Origin: Microcystis wesenbergii FACHB-1317
Lineage (GTDB): Bacteria; Cyanobacteriota; Cyanobacteriia; Cyanobacteriales; Microcystaceae
Assembly: GCF_014696875.1 (NCBI RefSeq)
Contig: NZ_JACJQV010000142.1
Span: 1 to 44,096, forward strand
Reading direction: 5' to 3'
DNA length: 44,096 nt
The stretch's first letter is position 1, and every line of letters starts with the position of its first letter. A model generated the notes under the pieces. The model saw nothing but the letters and a program-made list of their open reading frames with translations. It had not been told where the DNA came from and searched no databases. The translations under genes were made by a program, and so were the position numbers. Shown in pieces: positions 1 through 7,947 of this stretch.

Positions 1-1
1 A

Positions 2-214
2 TCTGTAAGAACTCATGTTTGTTCTTGTGGGTGTGTCTTGGATAGAGACGAAAACGCCGCTATAAACATTCTCGCACGGGCAAATACTGTCGGGCGGACA
101 GAAATTCAAGCCCTCGGACAGACTACCCACTGTCTATTAATGGGACTTAGGCATTTTCGGGCAGCAAAAAAGGCTCAAACCATTACGGGACAAAGGGTTA
201 ACCTCGATTTATGA
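2..214 (+). CDS. tnpB: C-terminal fragment of IS200/IS605-family TnpB (RNA-guided nuclease of the transposon)
   Basis: Only the last 70 codons lie in the window; the gene starts to the left. The reading frame gives CSCGCVLDRDENAAINIL, which is the second half of the TnpB zinc ribbon (CxC) followed by the last RuvC acidic motif (DRDxNAAxNI). That combination is diagnostic of TnpB/IS605 OrfB. The frame ends at TGA 212-214. Family knowledge: TnpB is a nuclease guided by an RNA (reRNA/omegaRNA) made from the transposon right end, and it helps the element persist. Whether this copy is full length, and whether a TnpA partner exists, cannot be seen. The next gene, zwf, is an ordinary chromosomal gene, so the element ends between 214 and about 460. 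Confidence 0.9.
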   Translation, partial: SVRTHVCSCGCVLDRDENAAINILARANTVGRTEIQALGQTTHCLLMGLRHFRAAKKAQTITGQRVNLDL

Positions 215-325
215 TTTTCCTTGATCTATCTGGGTTTCAGCGATTTTGGGCTTCTCGAAGTAAATCCCAAGCAGGGATTGGGGTTGAGGCTTTTCTCGAT
301 TTGTTTTTTGTCTAAGTCCCATTAA
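137..325 (+). other. Inverted repeat spanning the tnpB 3' end and downstream spacer, possible transposon right end/guide RNA region
   Basis: Bases 137-150 (ttaatgggacttag, inside the tnpB coding end) are the exact reverse complement of 312-325 (ctaagtcccattaa), a perfect 14-bp pair enclosing 161 bases. In IS605-type elements the right end and the overlapping guide RNA sit in this position relative to tnpB. I infer that the pair closes a folded RNA or marks the element end. The exact boundary is not determined. Confidence 0.35.
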
Positions 326-464
326 GTGAAAGCCTAATAGATAAGGTAACTGGATGAACAGGGAATCCTGAAGCGCTTGAGTGCGATGGGAGCGTCAATT
401 TAGGTATCCCGTCGAGTATTTTCGCTAGACTGGAAAATAATGCACCTCGGCTAGACAAAATCCT

Positions 465-1994
465 ATGGTAAAGCTGCTCGAAAATCCTCTCCGAGTGGGA
501 TTGCGACAAGAAAGAACCCCAGAACCCCTAATTTTAGTCATTTTTGGGGCATCGGGAGACTTAACCCAAAGAAAACTGGTTCCTGCCCTCTATCAACTGA
601 AACGGGAAAGACGACTGCCGGCCGAATTAACCATCGTCGGTACAGCGCGCCGAGAGTGGAGTCATGATTATTTTCGCCAACAGATGCGCCAAGGCATCGA
701 AGAATTTTCCGACGGGATCGGTAGCGAGGAATATTGGCAAGACTTCGCCCAAGGGTTGTACTATTTCCCCGGCAACATGGACGATCCCGAAAGTTACGCC
801 AAAATGAAAGTCTTTCTGGAAGAATTAGACGGAATCCGGGGAACCCGCGGCAATCGAGTCTTTTATCTAGCGGTTTCTCCTAATTTCTTTCCCCCCGGTC
901 TTAAAAACCTCGGGGCGGCGGGAATGCTGAAAGACCCGATTAAACACCGGTTAGTGATCGAAAAACCCTTTGGCAAAGATCTCAGTTCTGCCCAAGTTCT
1001 CAATCGAGTCGTACAAGAGGTTTGTCAGGAGAACCAAGTTTATCGCATTGACCACTATTTAGGCAAGGAAACCGTCCAAAACTTACTGGTGTTCCGATTT
1101 GCTAACGCCATCTTTGAACCCCTCTGGAATCGTCAATTTATCGATCACGTCCAGATTACCGTGGCCGAAACCGTGGGAGTGGAGGAGCGGGCCGGATATT
1201 ACGAAAAATCGGGAGCTTTGCGCGATATGGTGCAAAATCACCTGATGCAGTTATTCTGCTTAACGGCGATGGAAGCACCCAACGCTATTAACGCCGATAG
1301 TGTCCGCGGCGAAAAAGTCAAAGTCCTGCAAGCGACTCACCTGGCCGATATTAATAACCTAGAAAAATCCGCCATCCGCGGCCAGTATAAAGCCGGTTGG
1401 ATGAAAGGAAAACCCATTCTGGGCTATCGGGAAGAACCGGGGGTTAATCCAGAATCGACCACTCCCACCTATGTGGCCATGAAATTAATCGTCGATAACT
1501 GGCGTTGGCAGGGTGTCCCCTTCTATCTGCGTACGGGTAAACGTCTGCCGAAAAAAGTTTCCGAGATTGCCATCCAATTCCGCCATGTGCCGTTATTAAT
1601 CTTCCAATCGGCAGCCCAACAAACTAATGCAAATGTACTGAGTCTCCGGATTCAGCCTAACGAAGGTATTGCCCTCCGTTTTGAGGCGAAAATGCCGGGG
1701 TCAGAATTACGCACGCGCACGGTAGAAATGGACTTTAGTTATGGTTCCTCCTTCGGTGTTGCCAGCGCTGATGCCTATAATCGGCTACTTTTAGACGCTA
1801 TGCTAGGAGATCAAACCCTATTTACCCGTTCTGACGAGGTAGAAGAAGCATGGCGCATCGTTACTCCCGCTCTCGCCGCTTGGGACGCTCCCGCCGATCC
1901 CGCCTCCGTACCCCAATACGAAGCGGGTACCTGGGAACCCACAGAAGCGGAATTTCTCCTTAACCGCGATGGCCGTCGTTGGCGACGACTTTAA
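465..1994 (+). CDS. zwf: Glucose-6-phosphate 1-dehydrogenase
   Basis: Oxidises glucose 6-phosphate to 6-phosphogluconolactone with NADP+, the entry of the oxidative pentose phosphate pathway and the main source of NADPH in the dark. The 509-residue length is normal. The NADP-binding motif GASGDLT is at residues 28-34, EKPFG at 166-170, and the active-site signature RIDHYLGKE at 194-202. The N-terminus ([20 protein letters not shown]) is typical of cyanobacterial Zwf, so ATG 465 is well placed although no strong ribosome site is seen. opcA, encoding its activator, follows 218 bp downstream on the same strand. Cyanobacterial Zwf is redox controlled and needs OpcA (family knowledge). The spacer to opcA is filled by short tandem repeats, which may loosen co-expression. 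Confidence 0.97.
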   Translation: MVKLLENPLRVGLRQERTPEPLILVIFGASGDLTQRKLVPALYQLKRERRLPAELTIVGTARREWSHDYFRQQMRQGIEEFSDGIGSEEYWQDFAQGLYYFPGNMDDPESYAKMKVFLEELDGIRGTRGNRVFYLAVSPNFFPPGLKNLGAAGMLKDPIKHRLVIEKPFGKDLSSAQVLNRVVQEVCQENQVYRIDHYLGKETVQNLLVFRFANAIFEPLWNRQFIDHVQITVAETVGVEERAGYYEKSGALRDMVQNHLMQLFCLTAMEAPNAINADSVRGEKVKVLQATHLADINNLEKSAIRGQYKAGWMKGKPILGYREEPGVNPESTTPTYVAMKLIVDNWRWQGVPFYLRTGKRLPKKVSEIAIQFRHVPLLIFQSAAQQTNANVLSLRIQPNEGIALRFEAKMPGSELRTRTVEMDFSYGSSFGVASADAYNRLLLDAMLGDQTLFTRSDEVEEAWRIVTPALAAWDAPADPASVPQYEAGTWEPTEAEFLLNRDGRRWRRL

Positions 1995-1997
1995 AAC

Positions 1998-2212
1998 AGT
2001 GAACAGTAATCAGTAATCAGTGAGCAGTAAACAGTGAGCAGTAAACAGTAAACAGTAATCAGTAAACTAAAAACTCACATCTGATAACTGATAACTCACA
2101 TCTGATAACTGATAACTGAATCACTGATAACTGATAACTGATAACTGATAACTGGTAACTGATAACTGATAACTGGTAACTGATAACTGATAACTGATAA
2201 CTGATAACTGAC
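1998..2212. repeat. Short tandem repeat array, heptamer CTGATAA with degenerate AGTAAtC/AGTAAaC units
   Basis: The array begins three bases after the zwf stop codon with degenerate CAGTAATCAGTAAACAG units. From about 2089 it becomes clean CTGATAA heptamers, and it ends two bases before the opcA ATG at 2213. Such heptamer arrays are the STRR class long known from cyanobacteria. Spurious open frames on the minus strand translate the repeat into Y-Q-L-S-V-I-S strings and are not genes. Confidence 0.95.
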
Positions 2213-3568
2213 ATGACTACCCAAAGCCCCCCCATTGTCTCCCTGCAAGCACCAAAAGATGTTTCCATCGATGTGATCGAGCAGGAACTGCGCGATATCT
2301 GGCAATCCTATAATAATAATGAGGATGGGATGGCCGCCACCCGGGCCACCACCTTTAGCTTTATTGTCTATGAACCCGACGCGGTACAGGAATTGTTAAC
2401 CCTTCTTGGCTATTACACCGGCCCGATTGATGGTATTGCCGGTCCCCGGACCCACGCCGCCATCAAAGTCGCCCAGAAAGACCTAGGACTAGAAGTAACT
2501 GGACTTTCTAGCGATGAATTTGTCGTCCGGTTAAGGGCAGCCTGGGAAGCGGAAAAAAACGCCGAGGATGGGGCTAATCATCGTCAATACGCCGCCGATT
2601 TGGATGCGATTGGGGTGGCAGATGCGATCGCTGCTTCCAATCCCTGTCGCATTATTACCCTCTGTCCCACCGCCGAGGCCGATGAAGGGGTAAAAGCCTC
2701 TGTTTCTGCCTATTGTCCCGTTAACAAACGTAGTCAGAACACCTTAGTTTGCTGTGAATACGTCACTTTAAGCGGTACGGCGGAAGCTTTGGAACGAATT
2801 GGCGGCATTATTTCCGAGTTAACTATTCCCAGTTTGCCCAAATTTCTCTGGTGGAAAGCCAGTCCCGATGCGGAATATGGACTATTTAAACGTTTGGCCA
2901 GTCAATGTGATACGATTATCGTCGATTCCAGCACTTTTCGGGAACCGGAAACGGAACTGCTGCAAGTGGGGGATTTATTAGCAACAGATGTACCATTAGC
3001 TGACCTGAACTGGAGTCGTCTCGCCCCCTGGCAAGAACTAACCGCCGAGGCTTTTGATCCACCGGAGCGCCGGGATGCTATTCTGGAAGTCGATCGCATT
3101 ACTATTGATTACGAAAAGGGCAATCCTTGCCAAGCTTTTATGTTCCTCGGTTGGATGGCCAGCCGGTTACAATGGCGACCGGTGGGATATACTCACCAGT
3201 CGGAAGATTACGCTATTCATCGGATTAGCTTCCTCGGTCAGGACCAGCGTTTAATTGAGGCGGAATTAGCCGGTGTTCCCGTGGCCGATTGGGGTGAAGT
3301 ACAAGGAGATCTGATTAGTATTAAACTCACTTCTACTAATCTTCAGGCCGATTGTTGCACGGTAATTTGTTCGGGAACTACTGGCTGTATGCGGATGGAA
3401 GCTTCGGGAGGGGCCCAATCTTGCCGCATTGAACAAGTGTCCCATCTGGAAGACCAAAAAACAGAAACTCTCCTGGGTAAACAGTTACAGCGTTGGGGCC
3501 AGGACGTGCTTTATCAAGAAAGCATGAAAGTCACCGGCGCTATCCTCAAATTATCCCAACCAGATTAA
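2213..3568 (+). CDS. opcA: Glucose-6-phosphate dehydrogenase assembly/activator protein OpcA
   Basis: Allosteric and redox-sensitive partner of Zwf in cyanobacteria. The 451-residue protein begins TTQSPPIVSLQAPKDVSI, the usual OpcA start. It carries a peptidoglycan-binding-like helical stretch near residues 55-97 (LLGYYTGPIDGIAGPRTHAA), as in other cyanobacterial OpcA, followed by the OpcA core. C386 and C392 form a CX5C pair (CSGTTGC). The same spacing is reported for the thioredoxin-sensitive cysteines of Anabaena OpcA, so redox control is likely (inference). The ATG follows the heptamer array by two bases, and no Shine-Dalgarno sequence is visible. A perfect palindrome at 3601-3624 follows the stop. 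Confidence 0.95.
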   Translation: MTTQSPPIVSLQAPKDVSIDVIEQELRDIWQSYNNNEDGMAATRATTFSFIVYEPDAVQELLTLLGYYTGPIDGIAGPRTHAAIKVAQKDLGLEVTGLSSDEFVVRLRAAWEAEKNAEDGANHRQYAADLDAIGVADAIAASNPCRIITLCPTAEADEGVKASVSAYCPVNKRSQNTLVCCEYVTLSGTAEALERIGGIISELTIPSLPKFLWWKASPDAEYGLFKRLASQCDTIIVDSSTFREPETELLQVGDLLATDVPLADLNWSRLAPWQELTAEAFDPPERRDAILEVDRITIDYEKGNPCQAFMFLGWMASRLQWRPVGYTHQSEDYAIHRISFLGQDQRLIEAELAGVPVADWGEVQGDLISIKLTSTNLQADCCTVICSGTTGCMRMEASGGAQSCRIEQVSHLEDQKTETLLGKQLQRWGQDVLYQESMKVTGAILKLSQPD

Positions 3569-3600
3569 CAAATTAGCAACAATAATCCCACCCACTTTCA

Positions 3601-3632
3601 AGAGACCTTGTTAACAAGGTCTCTCGATATTT
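3601..3632 (+). terminator. Perfect 24-bp palindrome after opcA, likely terminator
   Basis: AGAGACCTTGTT followed directly by AACAAGGTCTCT gives 12-bp perfect arms, followed by cgatattt. The T-run is weak, so termination strength is uncertain, but the position 33 bases after the opcA stop fits a 3' end hairpin. Confidence 0.5.
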
Positions 3633-3718
3633 ATACTAAATTCAGTTATTAAAAATGAGTAGAAAACGGGTTTCTCGGAGAAACCCGTTTTCTGTGCGTT
3701 ACTCAACGGATTTAGTAT
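3633..3718. mobile_element. Small non-autonomous element (MITE-like), copy 1
   Basis: 86 bp with inverted ends atactaaattc / ggatttagtat. The centre is the palindrome AGAAAACGGGTTTCT-CGG-AGAAACCCGTTTTCT at 3661-3693. Three relatives occur at 6726-6832, 27233-27338 and 27826-27939. No coding capacity. TA-rich flanks suggest movement by a Tc1/IS630-type transposase (inference). Confidence 0.8.
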
Positions 3719-3812
3719 TATACAGCAGTCAGCACCTGATTAAAACCGATAATTGTAGCTTTTTGGAAAACAGGTTATCATAAAGACAGAGCTTTGCTTT
3801 CAAGGGGGCAAT

Positions 3813-4397
3813 ATGGTCGCAACCACTGAGAAACGCTACACAGTCGCAGAATACTTTCAACTAGAGGAAACTGCCACCGACAGACACGAGTATCGAGATG
3901 GAGAAATTATTATTATGACCGGGGGAACTCCTAACCATAATCGCATTGCCTTGAATTTCTGTAGAAAATTTCCCTTAACTATCCAGAATCAAGCCTATGA
4001 TATATTTATCACCGATCTACGCTTGGCAATACCCGCCTATAATGTGTACACCTATCCCGATATTATGATCGTTAAGGGAGAACCAATTCTTGAAAGAGGA
4101 CGCACCGATACGATTACCAATCCACAGGTGATTATCGAGGTTTTATCAAAATCTACTCAAGACTATAATCGGGGTGATAAGTTTAAGTTTTATCGCTCTC
4201 TTAATAGTTTTGAAGAATATATTTTAATCGATCAATATGGTTATTATATCGAACAATTTCATAAAAGAGGCGATCATTGGGCATTTCGGGATTATCACGA
4301 GCAAGAAGCGATTTTAACTTTGTTTTCTCTAGATTTTCAAATATCCCTGACAGATTTATATCAGCGGCTGGATTTTACCGCAATTGAAGTATCCTAA
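3813..4397 (+). CDS. Uma2 family (DUF820) restriction-endonuclease-fold protein
   Basis: 194 residues, the normal size for Uma2, a very abundant cyanobacterial family with a PD-(D/E)XK nuclease fold and no settled biological role. Visible signatures are RHEYRDGEIIIMTGGTPNHN (residues 24-43), YPDIMIV (81-87, with the PD acidic residue D83) and the VIIEVLSKST strand carrying E109. Basic residues at 123-128 follow, where the fold places its lysine. ATG 3813 follows a G-rich stretch (aaggggg) that could serve as ribosome site. It stands alone between two repeat elements, which is common for this family. Fold assignment is firm; function is unknown. Confidence 0.9.
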   Translation: MVATTEKRYTVAEYFQLEETATDRHEYRDGEIIIMTGGTPNHNRIALNFCRKFPLTIQNQAYDIFITDLRLAIPAYNVYTYPDIMIVKGEPILERGRTDTITNPQVIIEVLSKSTQDYNRGDKFKFYRSLNSFEEYILIDQYGYYIEQFHKRGDHWAFRDYHEQEAILTLFSLDFQISLTDLYQRLDFTAIEVS

Positions 4398-4408
4398 TGA
4401 TTCAACTA

Positions 4409-4650
4409 TTTAGGGTTTGCTGAAAAAGTTTTTCGTGGGGACAGGGTGTGACCCCCCCACCCCCCCCGACATCGGGGGGGCAGGTGGGGTGTAGGGTTTT
4501 ACCGATTCTCATCTGGTCAATTACCTAATTTTAAGAGAAAAAGTCCCAGAATTTTCCCCCTATCTCTCCCACAACTGGTACTTTTTGATTGACAAAAAGT
4601 CTAAAAGTCTTACCCAACAAGGTTTTTAGATTTATTCAGCAAGCCCTATT
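4409..4650. mobile_element. Repeat element B, copy 1 (ends AGGGTTTGCTGAA / TTCAGCAAGCCCT)
   Basis: The spacer between the Uma2 gene and pgk is filled by a roughly 240-bp element with 13-bp near-perfect inverted ends (4412-4424 and 4635-4647, one mismatch). An internal C-rich/G-rich palindrome (ccccccccgacatcgggggggg) is near 4460-4482. A second partial end (tttagggtttgccgcaaaag) follows at 4650. No coding potential. Related copies lie at 7832-7947 and 27941-28220. Confidence 0.75.
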
Positions 4651-4774
4651 TAGGGTTTGCCGCAAAAGTCCTGGTATGATTAACTCCCAATCCAACTTTA
4701 AAAACCCACTCCCTAATTCATAAAAAAAGGTGGGGCAACACCCACCTTGTTTAAACCTGAGATATTAGCGATAA

Positions 4775-5983
4775 TTAGGCTTCATCGAGGGCGGCAATAC
4801 CGGGTAAAACCTTCCCTTCGAGTAATTCCAAACTAGCGCCACCACCGGTGGAAATATGGCTCATTTTTTCCGCCACTCCCACTTTTTCCACCGCCGCTAC
4901 CGAGTCACCACCACCGATAATAGTAGTTGTACCAGTAGCGGTTAAATCGGCTAAAGTGTTAGCGATCGCATCTGTACCCGCCGCAAATTTATCGAACTCG
5001 AACACCCCCATCGGGCCATTCCAGAGGACAGATTTACAGTTAGATAAAGCTTCTTGGAAAACTTTAACTGATTCAGGGCCGATATCCAATCCCATCCAAC
5101 CATCGGGAATATTTTCGACGTTGACGATTTGGGAATTGGCATCTTTATCGAATTTATCCGCTAACACCACATCGGTAGGAAGGAGGAATTCCACCCCTTT
5201 TTCTTTAGCTTTTGCCTCTAGGGATTTAGCTAACTCTAGTTTGTCTTCTTCCACCAAAGACTTACCAACACTTAAACCGCGGGCCTTGTAGAAAGTAAAG
5301 ATCATACCGCCACCGATGAGCAGTTTATCGCACTTTTCCAATAAAGTTTCAATCACGCCAATTTTACTAGAAACCTTAGAACCGCCGATAATCGCCGCTA
5401 GGGGACGTTGGGGAGTTTCAATAGCTGCTTGTAGGTAGTTTAACTCTTTTTCAATCAAATAACCCGCCACCGAGGGGCTGAGATAGTGGGTAACGCCTTC
5501 CGTGGAAGCGTGGGCGCGGTGGGCGGTACCAAAAGCATCATTAACGTATAAATCGGCGTTAGCGGCTAATTTTTTGGCAAAATCGGGATCATTTGCCTCC
5601 TCTTCACCGTGGAAACGCAGATTTTCTAAAAGGGCCACTTGACCGTTAGACATTTGACTAATCGCTGCCGTCACTCCCTCACCAATAGAATCGGGACACA
5701 TGATTACTTCCTGGCCCAATAATTCCGAGAGACGTTTAGCCACAGGAGTCAGACGCAAATTTTCTTTAACTTGACCGTCGGGGCGACCCATGTGGCTGCA
5801 TAAAATAACCTTAGCCCCTTTTTTGATTAAATCCTCAATAGTTGGTAGTGCCGCCCGAATGCGGGTATCATCGCTGATTGCCCCGGTGGCTTTGTCCATG
5901 GGAACGTTAAAATCGACCCGGACTAAGACCCGTTTACCCGCTAAATCAGCCTCTGTTAAATTCGCTACTGTTTTTTTTGGCAC
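4775..5983 (-). CDS. pgk: Phosphoglycerate kinase
   Basis: Transfers phosphate between 1,3-bisphosphoglycerate and ADP in glycolysis, and in the reverse direction in the Calvin cycle. The N-terminal VRVDFNVP, the hinge-region [12 protein letters not shown] and the C-terminal nucleotide site [11 protein letters not shown] / [13 protein letters not shown] are all present; about 402 residues is the usual size. A longer frame reaches 6016, but the start is set at GTG 5983. It encodes the family-typical [18 protein letters not shown] start and has AGGAGG nine bases upstream (5994-5999 on the plus strand as cctcct). An ATG between the two is out of frame. Monocistronic; divergent from the stress-protein gene at 6147, with about 160 bp shared upstream region. 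Confidence 0.97.
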   Translation of the reverse strand: MPKKTVANLTEADLAGKRVLVRVDFNVPMDKATGAISDDTRIRAALPTIEDLIKKGAKVILCSHMGRPDGQVKENLRLTPVAKRLSELLGQEVIMCPDSIGEGVTAAISQMSNGQVALLENLRFHGEEEANDPDFAKKLAANADLYVNDAFGTAHRAHASTEGVTHYLSPSVAGYLIEKELNYLQAAIETPQRPLAAIIGGSKVSSKIGVIETLLEKCDKLLIGGGMIFTFYKARGLSVGKSLVEEDKLELAKSLEAKAKEKGVEFLLPTDVVLADKFDKDANSQIVNVENIPDGWMGLDIGPESVKVFQEALSNCKSVLWNGPMGVFEFDKFAAGTDAIANTLADLTATGTTTIIGGGDSVAAVEKVGVAEKMSHISTGGGASLELLEGKVLPGIAALDEA

Positions 5984-6146
5984 AGCCCATAACCTCCTAG
6001 ATTGCTTACCGTACAATAAAGATTAAATCAGGGTATCGCTACTTGCGGCAATTACTTTGACAAAGATTATTTCAGATTTGGGGATCAGTGTTGCAGTTCT
6101 AAGACTGATTTTCCCAGAAAAATTTGATTGGAGAGACTTACTAATT

Positions 6147-6557
6147 ATGTTTGAGACGATTTTATTTCCCATCGACCATAGCCGCGAAAGTCGTGACGCG
6201 ACCAGTAGTGTGATCGAATTAGTCAAAATCTTTGACAGTCGTTTGGTGCTGTTGTCGGTGGTGGAAACGACACCCGCCGGAGAAATTGCCCCCGACGACA
6301 AGATGAATTCGATCGAAGCGGTGGATAGATTGTTACAATCGGCGCAAGCGATTTTTGCCCAAGCTGGCATCAATGCCGAAATGATTGAAAGGGAGGGAAT
6401 ACCTTCTTTTGTCATCTGTGATGTGGCCGATGAAGTTAATGCCGACCTGATCGTTATGGGTTGTCGCGGTTTAGGATTAACCAGCGAAGGCGTGTCCGAA
6501 AGCGTCACCACCAAAGTTATTAACCTTGCCCCCTGTCCAGTGTTGATTATCCCTTAA
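6147..6557 (+). CDS. Universal stress protein (UspA family)
   Basis: 136 residues, a single Usp domain. The start at ATG 6147 gives FETILFPIDHSRESR, the family N-terminal strand with the conserved Asp. A TTG-initiated extension to 6057 would add 30 unrelated residues and is not used. ggagag at 6130-6135 may be the ribosome site. The C-terminal nucleotide motif reads MGCRGLGLTSEGVSES. The first GxxG is intact, but the G(S/T) that follows nine residues later in ATP-binding Usp proteins is E-S here, so ATP binding is uncertain. The end VINLAPCPVLIIP is typical. Role: stress-related, substrate unknown. Confidence 0.9.
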   Translation: MFETILFPIDHSRESRDATSSVIELVKIFDSRLVLLSVVETTPAGEIAPDDKMNSIEAVDRLLQSAQAIFAQAGINAEMIEREGIPSFVICDVADEVNADLIVMGCRGLGLTSEGVSESVTTKVINLAPCPVLIIP

Positions 6558-6607
6558 TCAGTGATCAGTTATCAGTGAGCAGTTATCAGTTATCAGTGAG
6601 CAGTTAT
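6558..6607. repeat. Heptamer (TTATCAG) array directly after the stress-protein stop
   Basis: tcagtgatcagttatcagtgagcagttatcagttatcag starts on the base after the stop codon at 6555-6557. It is the same heptamer family as at 1998-2212, 10150 and 37413. The remaining spacer to psaL (6608-7087) holds low-complexity C/T-rich sequence, the element at 6726-6832, further degenerate heptamers (6838-6880) and the psaL promoter. Confidence 0.9.
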
Positions 6608-6725
6608 AGCGTTTCCCAAGCTAGTGAGGTACACCTATTTTTCTTCCCTTTTGCCTCTTGCATGAGTGCATGAGTGCCTAAAACCCATAACTTTTGTAGC
6701 TCAGCAGACTGAAAAACGCTATATC

Positions 6726-6832
6726 ATACTAAATCCAGTTATTAAAGACTGATTATCTATTCCTCCTTTTGCTCCTTGCCCCTTGCCTCTTGCCTATCCT
6801 GATATGTAGCCTATACTCAACGGATTTAGTAT
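6726..6832. mobile_element. MITE-like element, copy 2 (palindrome replaced)
   Basis: 107 bp with perfect 11-bp inverted ends atactaaatcc / ggatttagtat. The first 30 bases (ccagttattaaagactgattat) match the copies at 27233 and 27826. The central GAAAACGGGTTTC palindrome is missing and C/T-rich sequence (ttgccccttgcctcttgcc) stands there instead, so the interior is variable while the ends are kept. Confidence 0.75.
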
Positions 6833-6940
6833 CAGATGTGAGTTTTCAGTTCACTGATTACTGTTTACTGTTTACTGGACGGCTACGCCGTGCCTTTGGC
6901 AACACTGAAACAAAGCTCCCCACTCCTGTCTCCTGAGAGA

Positions 6941-6958
6941 AATGTAACGAATTGTGAG
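6941..6958 (-). promoter_or_regulatory. Possible HLR1 (RpaB-type) site upstream of psaL
   Basis: Read on the minus strand the 18 bases are CTCACAAT-TC-GTTACATT. The HLR1 consensus is two (G/T)TTACA(T/A)(T/A) units with two bases between. The second unit matches perfectly and the first has two mismatches. The spacing is exact and the site lies 130-147 bp before the psaL ATG. RpaB control of photosystem I genes through HLR1 is known in cyanobacteria; its use here is inferred. Confidence 0.35.
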
Positions 6959-7087
6959 AGTTTCAGCCGTCAACCCTTGAAAACTCGATCGATGGGGTTG
7001 CTTGAAGTAATTCTTAGGCCTAAAGTGTAATCTTAAAGTTTTATGATCAATTTTCCTGTTGATCGGAAAAAGGAGAACTCAAACACA

Positions 7088-7570
7088 ATGGCTGAAACTG
7101 GATACAAACAGGTGGTGACACCCTACAATGATGATCCGTTCATTGGTCATCTAGCTACCCCCATTTCCGCTTCTGGTTTTACCAAAGCTTTTATTGGTAA
7201 CTTACCTGCCTATCGTCCCGGTCTAGCTCCGATTCTGCGCGGTCTAGAAGTGGGTATGGCCCACGGTTATTTCCTCGGTGGTCCCTGGGTTGTCCTGGGT
7301 CCCTTGAGAGACTCGGAATATGCCAATCTCGGCGGCTTAATCCCCGCTTTGGCCATGGTTCTCTTGGCTACGGGTTGTTTAGCTAGTTATGGTCTTGTCT
7401 CCTTCCAAGGTAAGGCCGCTACTGGTGATCCTCTGCAATCGGCCGAGGGTTGGAGTCAATTCGCTGCTGGTTTCTTTATTGGTGGTATGGGTGGCGCTTT
7501 TGTTGCCTATTTCCTCCTAGAAAATCTTGGTGTCGTTGATGGCATCATGCGCGGGGTTTTTAATCAATAA
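7088..7570 (+). CDS. psaL: Photosystem I reaction centre subunit XI (PsaL)
   Basis: Thylakoid membrane subunit needed for PSI trimer formation and part of the trimer interface. The mature start AETGYKQVVTPYNDDPFIGH and the conserved LPAYRPGLAPILRGLEVGMA and GWSQFAAGFFIGGMGGAFVA segments identify it; 160 residues is normal. Hydrophobic segments lie near residues 70-95 and 125-148. The ATG at 7088 has AGGAGA eleven bases upstream; an in-frame ATG at 7043 would add 15 residues not found in PsaL. psaI follows 57 bp downstream, the usual cyanobacterial psaLI order, and a hairpin terminator ends the unit at about 7817. Confidence 0.98.
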   Translation: MAETGYKQVVTPYNDDPFIGHLATPISASGFTKAFIGNLPAYRPGLAPILRGLEVGMAHGYFLGGPWVVLGPLRDSEYANLGGLIPALAMVLLATGCLASYGLVSFQGKAATGDPLQSAEGWSQFAAGFFIGGMGGAFVAYFLLENLGVVDGIMRGVFNQ

Positions 7571-7627
7571 TTAACCCTGGTTCTACCTGATTATCATTTC
7601 CTTATTTTTTTACTAGGAGCATTTGAC

Positions 7628-7744
7628 ATGACTGGTGCCTACGCAGCTTCTTATCTGCCTTGGATTTTAATCCCGATCGTCTGTTGGTTAATGCCAGCCG
7701 TAGTGATGGGTTTGTTATTTATCTATATCGAAAGTGAATCCTAA
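7628..7744 (+). CDS. psaI: Photosystem I subunit VIII (PsaI)
   Basis: 38 residues: [18 protein letters not shown], then a continuous hydrophobic helix and IYIESES at the end. This is a single-span thylakoid protein that helps anchor PsaL. The SYLPWILIP...MGLLFIYIE pattern is characteristic of PsaI. It has AGGAG at 7615-7619, eight bases before the ATG. Short and easily missed, but its place directly after psaL and its sequence make the call firm. Probably co-transcribed with psaL. Confidence 0.96.
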   Translation: MTGAYAASYLPWILIPIVCWLMPAVVMGLLFIYIESES

Positions 7745-7768
7745 TTTAGCCTAGGATTCCTACAATTC

Positions 7769-7817
7769 AGGACTTGAAAATTAGCTATTTGATAGTTAGT
7801 TTTCAAGTCCTATTTTC
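7769..7817 (+). terminator. Intrinsic terminator of psaLI
   Basis: A stem of about 20 bp: aggacttgaaaattagctat (7769-7788) pairs with atagttagttttcaagtcct (7792-7811), allowing two G-U pairs, with a 3-base loop and attttct after it. It lies 25 bases after the psaI stop. Confidence 0.8.
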
Positions 7818-7831
7818 TGAGGAAAAAAGAA

Positions 7832-7947
7832 AAAATTGACCAGATGAAAATGGGTAAAACCCCACACCCCACACCCCCCCGATGTCGGGGGGGGTTGGGG
7901 GGGTCACACCCTACCCGCACCGAAAAACTTTTTGCCGCAAACCCTAC
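7832..7947. mobile_element. Repeat element B, copy 2 (inverted partial copy)
   Basis: Reverse complement of the left part of the 4409-4650 element. It shares tgaccagatgaaaatgggtaaaac, the C-rich/G-rich palindrome around gatgtcgggg, gggtcacaccc, and the end gaaaaactttttgccgcaaaccct. It reaches the last base before the stop codon of the convergent kinase gene at 7948. Confidence 0.7.

Noticed and set aside
2059-2305. Open frames on the minus strand over the zwf-opcA spacer
   Set aside because: They translate the heptamer repeat (YQLSVIS strings) and run into opcA antisense; no gene-like composition.
7043-7087. Upstream ATG start for psaL
   Set aside because: It adds 15 residues not found in PsaL and lies before the ribosome site at 7071-7076.
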